From Symbiodinium natans (lineage: Eukaryota > Sar > Dinophyceae > Suessiales > Symbiodiniaceae): a stretch of 64,000 nt of DNA. Under the pieces are notes generated by a model. The model searched no databases and had not been told where the DNA came from. It was given only the letters and a program-made list of their open reading frames with translations. Where the stretch lies: contig CAJNDS010002561.1 in assembly GCA_905221605.1 (NCBI GenBank), positions 62,001-126,000 on the forward strand, given 5' to 3'. The stretch's first letter is position 1; each line of letters begins with the position of its first letter. Positions 10,931 to 22,055 of the stretch are shown piece after piece. Position numbers and translations under genes: made by a program.

Positions 10931-13900
10931 CTGACAAGGTCCTGGCGCGTGTTGTACGACCTGCTTGACAATTTTGGGCCTGCCACTCTGCAGAAATATA
11001 GGATGCGGGCGCATACTGTGGGTTGCCCTGGTGTACAGGAGTGTCAAAAGTGCTAAGAAACCCAGGTGTACGTAGAAAAAACCGACATGGGCTTCCCAAA
11101 AATCTATTGCACGCACGAAACAGTCGAGTCTTTTGGTGCCATGTTCACGAAAGGCATACGCTTGCGACAGCATGTCTTGTTCCCGAAGCATCAAAACATC
11201 TTTGCGCAGTATGGGGTGCAGAGAAGCAAATCGCTGTACATGCAAGTGTTTTGGGCATGTTCGCCAAAGGGATGAACGCCAGAGACAGTGCTTCTTGTTC
11301 CAGAATTCAGAGAGCCTTGAGCCGCACGTTGTGCAAGGACGCAAAAAAACCCTGTTTTGGGCATGTTCACCAACGGCATGAATGTTTTGTGCCACATCCC
11401 TGCGTAATATGTTGTAGAAAGAGGCTAAAGCGCTGTAAATGCCAGTGTTTTGGGCATGCTCGCCAAGGGTATGAACGCTCGTGACAGCGTGTCTTGTTCC
11501 AGAATATTTGAGTCCACATTCGTGGGGGCCATCTGCGTTGTAACACGTTGTACCTGAGATCGTCGTCACAGATTTCCCCGCTCTGCTTGATGAAAAAAAA
11601 AGATTATTCGCATCAACATCATGTGAGATGGAACCTATTACCCTAGTGGCTCTGGGAGCGGGGACCGGGGCGAGTCGCATCGCACTGCGGGTTTACCATA
11701 CGTTTACTGGGATGAATGGCTGCTTGCCAACGGCGTGCTGAACCGTTAAAGGCTTGGTTCTGAAGCCGTCGTGCGAGGGCCTCGGACTGTGCCATCGGCG
11801 TTTGCTCCCGGAGCTGATATTAAACTGCCGTCTAGTACTGAACGTGGTCCACTCAAGTCCGCGGAGTGAGATGATGTGCAGTGAGCGAAAACTTTTTGTT
11901 AAGAGATGGAGACCTTGGAGAACCGACTGGAAATTGGCGACTCTTTTCTGCTTGTTTCTTGTGCAGCTGTTGCTATTTGATTTTCTTCTGCAATGCTTCT
12001 CATGAACATGACGCACTTTGGAGGAAGAAATTCATTGCTACCTGAGGTCATGGGCAAATAGTGCCTTCAGCTCTGCCCTAAGCCCCAAGCCCAAGGTTTT
12101 GCGTTCGATGTTCTGTCGCAGAATGTTTGGCTAACGAAGGCGTTGACAACTGTTCTTTCTGTTTGGCTGATGAGGATGCTGTCTTTGGGAAGAGATCTGC
12201 GAGGGAGGAATTAACGAGAGTGGAAACTTGCCCTCATACATTTTGGAGACGTGCTCCAGCAAGGAAGGCACAGCAATCAACCGTCCAGCCTAAAGGTCGT
12301 GCATTTGAATACATGTCGTCGGCCAGTGCCATCTCCCTGCATCCCATCTTCTCACATTGCACAAGCCATTGTAAATACGCGAGGGGTGTTGTACTGCATG
12401 TAAAAATGTTCAGATGTGCAAGTATACATACATATCTCCATTCTCACTTGCCAAGATCTCGAGCCTCAACTGTCCAAGTTTCCAACCGAATTTACCAATT
12501 TCCAGACCCTGCTGTTCCAATTTGTTTTTGCAAGGCTGAATGAGGGTTCGACATGTGGCAGCTGCAAGTTGTGCTCCTTGACATGCGCCACAACTGTCCC
12601 TCTTTCCTGAACGGTGTTTGCGTCAGAAGGCATCCCTCAACTCTTCGGTGCCGTTTGCAGGTCTTCACAGTGAAGCTTTGGGTGTTCTTCCTAGCCTTCT
12701 ATGTACATCTTGGCTCACTGCCGGACGCAACCTTAGCTGCCTCGACTGACATGAACAGCCGGCCTTTTCCCGTTGCGGACGCTTCTGCTAGCGTCTGGTC
12801 TTCAGAGCGAGATCATTTTCTTTCGTGTGGCGTCTAAGGATCAAGACGATAGCTTCTTCAGCCCAAGAGGCAGCCGGTCCGATGCCGTGCAGATCATGGC
12901 CCTTTTGGATGCCAGCCTGCTGGTGTTGCTTGATTGGGATCACGGCAAAGAGGTCGTTTTGTTTTCATTTTTTCTGAGGGTCGTTCAGAAAAGGGGGCTG
13001 AAAGAATTCGCATGTGTGGCTACAGGTTGTCAGAGCTGGGCCTTCTGTGGCACGGACTTGCTCAGCGGCGCCTCTGCCGGAGCCCGGGCCGCTTCTCTTC
13101 GCAGGTGAAGCGGACGCACCGGAGGTGGACCCGAAGGCGCTCCCTGCTGAATGTGAGAGCTCCCCTCTGTCTCAAAATTCCCCGACAGATGGAACTCTCC
13201 CCAAGGGGGGAACATGAAGTGCCGTCAGGCGGCTGCTGTCCGTGGTTCTCGGATTGGTGAGCCTGGGGGGGATGGTGATCTTCGGCAAGGTTGGCCAAAA
13301 CCTCTGCAATTTGACTCCGGAGGAGACGTTTCACAAGGACGCGGGGGAGCAAGGTGTTGAAACCTGTGAGTGAGGTTGAGTAAGGGCATGTGGGGGGGGC
13401 TCGGGAGATCCCTGTACTTGTTTCGAAGGAGAAAGACTGCTCGGACACCTTCGCGATTATTTGCTGCCTTTGGGTTGCACATGGCTTGTTAGACAAAGGG
13501 TCGAGGTGAGACATGCTGGCAGTCAGCGTCAAGAACTAGCATGTGCCCGAAGGGTCAGTGACAGTGTCAACAGGGTTTGGAATGAATGCTGAAGGCTGAA
13601 GGTTCGCTTAGAAGGGAGCCGACAGGTAAGGTCCCCGTAATGAGTTGTTGTTTTTTTTTGGGAGGACGGCGCAAGTACGTGGAGCAGGGCGTATCTGATG
13701 TGTAAAGTGTTTGTGTTCTAAGCAGCCTCGTCAGCCTCTCAGGTTGCGTCTATGCAGCGGTTCGGCTTCTGGTGTTCTTCATCTTCAGCCGTCGTCGAAA
13801 CATCCCCTTCGTCCATGGCACCCCAGCCGACCTGAAAGACAAGACAGCCCAGTTGATAGAGCCGGATGTGGACCAGGACCGATGGCTTGGAGCAGTGACT

Positions 13901-16900
13901 ATAAATCAGGCTTCTTGGCAAGGCTTTTTGGCACCTCGGTGCCTTGTAAGAAGCTACTCGGGAAAAATGTGCAAGGAGGCAAGCTCGGCGGACTCCTTCT
14001 TGACGGTGGTTGCCGATGACCCACCAGACGCCTTAGAGAAGGACGGAAGCCGTTCTCCTCCATTGTTATGAAACCCTGCTTTATGATTGCAAGCATTCCG
14101 GCAGGAGGGCAAGGGTGCTGCTCCCTTGGTGGTTTGGGTATTCGTGCTGGCTCTGTGCCCCTGGCCGAACCGGGTGATTTCAAATGTTTTGGGTTTCCAA
14201 GCGTCCCGAGACGCTGGCAGTCCGCACCAACAGCCTTCAATGCAATGTGACTGCTCGTTTGCGCTATACTTGTGCCGTCGCCAAATCTGTACATTGTCTC
14301 ATGCCGGAGAGTTGCCCAAGAAAGTCGCATGGCACTGAGGTGCTTTGCCTTTGAGACGTTCTTCGTTGCTCCCCTGGTATCCGGCTTTTCGTTCAAGGGG
14401 TTTTGCGGCGACACCTGCTCGAATCGGCTGTTTGCCTGGACCCTCAGCGTGCCTGGCTTGGGGACCCTGCATCCATTACCATCCGAATGCGCAGCTTGGC
14501 AAGCATAGGTTCTGCAGAACTCATTGGGCCATCGAGCGCGAGCCTGCAGCCTGTGGCATAGAACCCAGAAGCACACGGTCTGTGCTCAAGAGCTTTCGCT
14601 TGCTGTGAGGCGGCTTGCGGATTGACAATCATTGCCATCTACGCGCTGGTTGGCATGACCGCCTTCCTTGATTTGTATCCTGGGTCTAAAATGAGTTGTT
14701 TCTGGTCTGGCGTACTGCCTGGCTTTCTGGCTTGATAGCAGGCTCAACATCGCAGTAGTCTGCCTGGGTCATGCTCGTTCCTGCCGATACGGAGACTGTT
14801 TAAGGCACTTCCTTTTCTACTTGGTCATTGGGTGCCTTGGTGGCCTTGGCTGGGACAGCTCTCCTTAAGGGACCGGATGGGGCTCCAGCTGCCTTTTTGC
14901 TCAGCAGAGCCTCCTTGAGGATTGGCGGATATGCCATGGGCGAGCATCGAGGATTGCGAAACGTCGTCTCATCTGCTTTGAGGCCTCGGGGGGGCAGTCG
15001 TGTCAGAGTGTAAGATGGAGGCCTTGATCTTGCAGCTTGTTCACTTGCCACTTTCGTACTTGCCAGATGAGTGCATGGAAGGCATCTGGACCTGGATGCG
15101 AGTGCTCGCCGTCAAGAGATTCACGAGCATGAGCTTCGGGACATGATTAGCGATGGTCGCGCGATGGATGCTTCTCTTTGCCAGCAGCCTTTGCTACTGT
15201 TTTGTGTTTAGCTGTTTTTTGTTTTTTGTTTGCTTGGCTCCTGGCTCGGTTTTCGGTAGTTTGAAAGTTTCCGCACGCCCGGAACATTGCAAATGGCAAA
15301 ATTTGTGTCCTCGCTGCAGGTAGCCACTCGCGCTCTCGCCTAGGTTCCGTGCGCATTCTGTACTCGGCATCGTGCTCCCTCCATGGTCCTGTGCATTCCT
15401 GTGCGCTTTCTTGAGGCTTGCACCGCGCCGTGTTGCGGAAATGTAATGCCAAAGGCCAGTTGTTATGTAAAGGCATTTGTGGTGGGGTACTGGTGTTTAT
15501 TCACCACCAATGTGGGGGAGTTGGTTTTTGGGCTGAGCTCTGCCGCCGCTGCCGCCCGCCGCCGCCTCCGCCCGCCCGCCGCGCCCGCGCCCGCCCATGC
15601 GAGCCCTGCCAACACCACGCCGTGCAGCACCGACAGACATCGCGACACACGCCAACACGGCTCTTTGTGTCTTTCCCTCGCGGATGCTCCAGAGAGCATC
15701 CTCTGGAATCGGGACCCTCCGGATTTGGAGGGAGAGGTGCAGCAATGAATGTTGACCGGGGCGATAGCAAAGTAACCGGCGCAACTTTATGTGCCGGAGC
15801 ACCCTAGCCGCTTTTAGTTTGACCAAGGAAGCCGTTTTCGGAAGTGCCTGGCGTCTGGTTTGGAGCTGTGCGGTGGAGTCGCTGTATGATGCACCTTGGC
15901 CACATGTCGTTGGCTAGGGTTTGTGTGGCCGGACGTACGAAGTTGCAACCGCTTCAGGATTGCTTGATTTCCGAAGCAGCGGCCAACAGTATGGCGTCTT
16001 GGCTGTTAATTTGAGCGTTCCGTATCGCTGTGCTTCTCGTTCAAACTTGCCTGCCTCGGACTTGCTCACGTTTAGATGCAGCGAGGTGAATGCTGCGCAC
16101 ACCTTCCGCTGGAGCGATAGTGCGGCTTCCAAAAGGCAGTTCTCTCAGGTGTCCCAGTGTCTCTTGGCTGCAGAGCGGCTGTGGAATCTTGACGAGGGAA
16201 GTGCGATGTGCTTCTTTGGTTGGGCAGGTTTTACGAGACTGCGCTTCCGAGCCACACAACTGCGTGGGGGCTCCTGGCAGCAAGCTGGACGATCTTGCTG
16301 CATCTCTGAAATCCAGGCACGTAGAAGGTGTAGTGACTGTGGGTAGTGATGTGTTAGCGTCCCGGGGCAGCTGCAAAGCACGGGCCGACATAGACAGTTG
16401 TGCCATTTTGTGGCAGGTCATTCATGGAGCAAGAAGTCGGCCCAAACAATACCCTGTGCAGAAATGGGCTATCAAGCAGGCTGGCTTCAGCAAGGGTCGC
16501 ATCTACACATGTGAACGCACACCATTGCTTTCTAAGCACCGTTCCGCGGATAGGCGCTTGCCTCACTGGTTCCTTGCAGGTGAAGGTTTCCACGCCATCG
16601 GACCATGCAGAGCTCATGGAAGTTCTCGATGACAGGCTGATTGCCACTGCAGATGTACCAGGCGTGCGACGCAGAGTGAACGTGAGCCTCGTTCCTATTG
16701 AGGGTTGACCGTGCAAGTGCAATTGACAAGGGTGTATAGGTGATGATTGGTCATTTTCGGGGAAGGGGCCGAACAACATGCTGGGAGCCCATGGCAGGCC
16801 TTGGCGTGAAGAGTGGATGGCAGCTGCTGTCTCGCGGAGCATCACAAGCATCCCCTGCAGGCCCATGCGTCATGCAATCAGCAGTTGAGTTACGCCACTG

Positions 16901-19900
16901 TCAGAGTGAGTAGTGTTGTAAAGCAGCCGCTTGCAGCTTCCCTTTTGCCAGCTTCCGGCACAAGCACTCCGAACAGAGCGCTCCTTGGCGACGTTTGGAG
17001 AAGCAACACGCTGGCCTCGCCCAGCCATCCTGCATGATTCATGCTGCTGAAAGGGCCCAGAGAATTTGTGCTGCGCAGGTCGGTGTCCAGTCGCGGGAGT
17101 GCACACGCAGGACCTCTGCGCAGAAACCTGACGAAGGCTGAGGACCTCGTGGCCTTGAGAAACGCAAGCAGTTTTCGCTTCCCGGCGGACCTGGAGTTCA
17201 CTTACCCCGAAGAGTACCGGGAGGTTGAGGTGACATTTGACAAGCCTCGCTGCGTTGCTGCCATCTCCTTTTCAACCACTTCGGATGACCGTCAGTTTGA
17301 CCCGGTGTGTTGGGAGATAGATGGTTCGATGGATGGCCAGACATGGATGAGACTGCAGACCCAGCAATGTGAGTTTGACACGCCGGTAGAGCGGCGCGAG
17401 CATGTCGGGACGTACTTCGCATCTGAACCATGGAGGAAGCAGGGTGCTGTTGCGTCAACACAGGTGGACCTACAGAAAGTCCCGACAGCTGTCAGTGAAC
17501 GGCTTTGCTTTTTTGCAAGTTCGCTGCGGGCTCTTCTGAAGCAAAGCATCCGACCAGGGTTTCAGATTCGACCAGGGCGCGATACGCTGCTGGACAGCAA
17601 CGCCGGGGCGATACCGACCTTGACCCAGGTAGTTCCGATCTACGAAGAGCAGGTCATCCTCACTGAGGAGTTCCTCTGTGCTTCTGATGGGCGCAACACG
17701 AACCTGGGCTTCCTCATTGCGCAGGCAGGTCCGGATATGTCAATAAGAGTTGGTCGGATCGAGGACTGCTAGGGATCGTGCTGTGAACGCTGGGAGTGGG
17801 GGCCTCCAAAGGAACAGAAGGCACGCGCAATGCACCTGCAACGCTGCAAAACACCCAGTTCGAGCCTTGGGAGGCAGAAGACCAGTGGGAGATTTTCACA
17901 CGCAAGCATGGCATGGAGCCGCGAGAGCTCTTCAACGCCTTCGTTCTCGGCGACCTTCGCGAGTGGGCACGGAGGGCAGAGGTGAACCAGGAGGGAGGGC
18001 AGTGGAGGGTGCATGGAAGGGTTTCCTAGTGGCAGGTGAAGCCGGTGAAGCATCCGATCAGGACTTCGATCTCGTCGATGAAATCCGCGAGCTGAATCTT
18101 CAGGTTCGACTTTGGGCATCGCAGCGATCCCAGACACTTGGCCCTGCTAGTGTACTAGTGTCCCCTTGCTGCCATCATTCTCGTTTCTGACGTTTGTGCT
18201 TGTCATGCACATTGTCCCGATCGGCAAGGACCGTCTACCGCACCATAGCTGGGGCCATTCAGTACCACAAAGTCTTGGAAGCCCGTCTGTGAGAGAGTCA
18301 GGGCGAATGGGCTTCCGGGGTGTCGTTGCCTTGTCGTCCATGTTGGACCCCTAAGGAGATGCTCCCAGCAGTTCAGGCATCTGACAGCCCGGCCAAGACT
18401 TTGGCAGGACCCGCAGGGACATCAAAGCCAGGCTTCCCCTTTTCTAGGCTCGTGGATGCTTCCTTGCAAGCAGGCTTGGTGCAGCTCTTCATTGCTCACC
18501 AGACCTACGGCAACAAGCAACAGAAGGAGAGCGTCGACCAAGACATGCGACGGCTGCTCTGGCAGTACCGTCATTATCCAGTCTTCCTGGTATGCTCCTG
18601 GATGGCATTTAATGTAGTGCATCAGATGGGCAGAGTTGGGGTGAAGGCAGAATGCAGTGAGTCTCAGGTGATTACAATGCAGATCTTGCCAGGTGACGTG
18701 CCTGAACTTTAGACTGCCCGATGCTTTCATGCTTGTCCGCACAAGTCAAAAGCCAGGCCTTCTTTGAGGGAGATGGTGACGTGTTACGTGGCCCGTGAGC
18801 ACAAATTCACCGGGCGACTTCAGTTTGCGTCTGTCCTTCTTGCCTTCAATGAGACTCTCAGCTTACATGGAACTTTGAAGTATTTCAATGTTTTCCCCGA
18901 ACTTAGCCGTTTCAGGAACTATGTCAAGGGCCAGTCAGAGGAGAACATCATCAAGGCTCTGGGTCATGCAGCTGCGTGCAGCAAGAGCGCTGAGCAACTG
19001 TATTCAGGTCGTGGAGGTGTTGCCGAGAGTCTACCCGCTAGTGCTTGGAGAGCTCGATCCTCGGCCTCCAGCTGCCAAGACCCAGGGTAAAGCAGGCAAC
19101 CAGCTGGGGGCGCTCCGCCGCACGGCTGCAGTGGTCCTTGAGAAGGTGAATCTTTTCTATGGGAATCTATGGAGGATATGACACACATGTTGACGGGTGT
19201 TGATGGGCCGAGGCTTCGCGCCGGGTCACTTCTTGCAGATGATGGACGCGAACATGGGGGCCTTCTTTGGGGAGGTGGCTCTGTTTGCGAGCATCTTGCG
19301 TTTCCAGCCCCATGCTTCGCCCCCAGGCCTGCAAGGTGCCCTTCGTGCTGCGGCACTTCCAGCCTCCGGGCTGCGACCGGAGGCAGCGCAGCCCATTCAC
19401 CCTGCCGAGAAACTTGAACGTCACGATGTACAGGACCGTCCAAGCACGCATCATTGGCTTCCGCGAGCACATTTTCACTGGAAGCCATGGTGCAGTAGGC
19501 GACCGTTGTTACCCACTGCTACCGCATCTTGTGTCAAGTTTCGAATCAAGTTGCCTCGTGGCTCTACCTTCAAGTGCTCTGCGGATTGGGAGGTGCAGCC
19601 ATGGCCGACGCCGAGTGGACTTTCGGAACTATCTGCCAGCGCTTTTTGGCAGGGCTTGGCGCACGCATGCACTATGGGAGCCTCGCCAGCATGAAGCACC
19701 ATTGAGGCACCGTGTGTGCAGCCTGTGCAGATCTGTGCAGCTTCCGGTCTTTGTGTGGATGTTGTTCATGTTCTTCTTGAGTCGCTCTTGAGGCACCCGG
19801 ACTTCTTCGATGCCTTTTGGGCCTCCAACCGTGGTTCTGTTTCGAAGGCCTCTCCCATCCTGAACCTTTCCGAAGATATCTTCGCAGGGTTCAACGTGCT

Positions 19901-21986
19901 CATGCGCAACTGAGCTCAATACGCCGTTCAGACCCCCCCCCCCTCTTGTCTGTCACGTGAATTCAGACCTTGTCGATCCAAGGTGGTGAAAATTCAAAGC
20001 ACGTAGACTGCCTGGAATGGGAGAAGGGCAGAGAGGTGTCCTTCAACTCGGCATCCTTGTTCTTCACGAAAGTGGCCAGCGGCAACGTCGGCGTCATGCG
20101 TTCCAGGGATCTGAAAGTTCTGCGCCTCGACTCTTCCTTGTTGTGAGCTTTGTGTTTTGTTTCGTTCCCCTGCCTCGGTATGGGATTTGGCCCGGGTGTC
20201 TTGAGTCTTCTGTACTCCGAAAGAATGCCCAAGAGAGTCCTCCAGAGTATGCTTGGAGCCCCCAGAGTCCCCCTGCGGCACCCACCCCCAGCATCCTGCA
20301 AAGAATCCGTTCCGCAGAGCATTTTTGGAGAGAGTGTTTTTGGAGTGCCAGTCCCATATCCTTTGAGCACCCAATCCCAGCTGATCTCCACAGAGCATGT
20401 CAGACAGCTAGGCTTTGGGGATGTTCGAAGTAAATGATGCTAAGTAAGGTTGTTTCACGTATGTGCGTGGATTTCAATCCAGGACTGGAAGCTTGAACAT
20501 TGCCGACAGCTTCTCCTTCTATTTTGCATCCGTAGGCTTCTATTTGTATAATGTGGTGACGGACCTCTCGATGAGGATCTATGCAGCTCAGTTGCACGAG
20601 TCCCCGCGTGCCTCAAAGATGGATGCTTTAGTGGTGGAAGCCTTTGCAAAGTTTGGCGAAGGTCGTGATCTTTGTGCTCTTGACACTGTCGTCAAAAAGT
20701 CTGGATGACGTTGGCAAGCTGGATTCCCTGCTAGCTGCCGAATGGGTTATATCATTCGGCACGCTGGCGATGCTGCCTGGTGATGTAAGGAGGGTATTTA
20801 CCGGAAAAGTGAGTGGTGCCGTCTCAAGGGTCTTTCCTGTGAAGGGTCGTGAGGGGGTATTCGTTGCAGGGTAAGAGCTTGCGGGAAGCGCTCGGTGTCT
20901 CGAACTTGCTTCGTACAGGTTCCCACGTTTGATGGAGCTGACATTGGAGTTCGGAGTCATGGAGGGCATCATTCGCTTCCTGCCTGCTGGCAGCAAGTTC
21001 TCCCAAAGCCACTTTCGAGAGTTTAGGGTGGCACTCCGAGGCCATCTGTGCCGGGGGCGGTGCTTGTGCATGGACCTCAGTTTCTTTGTGAGCAGATGGT
21101 GCCAAAGGCCTGGATCATGCCTGTGTTTCAAGGTTCACTTTCATGAACAAGTCCATTGCCGAAGCTGTGGGTTCAACGATGCAGACGGGCCTTGCCAACT
21201 ACATCTCTACGGGACGACCAATGGCAAACGACCACTACGGCTGGAGAAGCCTGTCTGAAATGGCATCTGAACTCAGATTTCGGGGCCACAGTTTCACATC
21301 GGAGGAGACTGCTACTTCTTCTACAGAGCCCCTGCCTTAGCCCGTGGCTGGTGACATTTTGCAGTCTTTGGTGATTCGTGCCAGTGGCTGCACCAACAAA
21401 CCTTGTAACTGAGGAAAGTCATTATTATCCTGCCTTGCGCATTCTGATCATGTATTGCCTCTACAGGCCACTGCCTGCCCAAGTATAGATCACGCGCAAG
21501 GCATGCACCGAAGCAATAGCGACACCATGCGATGCCGAAGGTTTCTGGCAGAGACCTTCACTGTGGCAGCGCTGCCCATGATGATTCTGCTTGCAACAGC
21601 ATTGGATACTTGGAGTGCTGTGGTTGTTTGCATGTCGTCCCATGAGTCAGATGAGATGCGGTTGTTTCAGCAAGCAGTGAAGAAGCAGGCGGATCCGAGG
21701 TATGGATTGTTGGGCCTATCCTTTTCTGCCCACAGCCGACCCTGTGGTCGATTCGCTTCCTGCCTGATAGAACTTCGGATATTTGTGCCCGACGAGGGAA
21801 GGTTGTAGTTGTGGTTGTGGTTGCGGTTGTGGTTTTCGTTTGCTCTGGTGGTTTGCGGTTGTGGTGGTAGTGGTGCTAGTGGTGGTGGTGGTGGTGGTGG
21901 TGGTGGTGGTGGTGGTGGTGGTGGCGGTGGTGGCGGTAGTGGTGGTGGTGGTGGTGGTGGTGGTGGTGGTGGTGGTGATGGTTGTG

Positions 21987-22055
<69 letters not shown>

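Noticed and set aside
10907-11680. 257-residue minus-strand open frame
   Set aside because: It runs through the degenerate tandem repeat and its flanks. The repeated residues follow the DNA repeat, and the strand is opposite to the glucan synthase gene.
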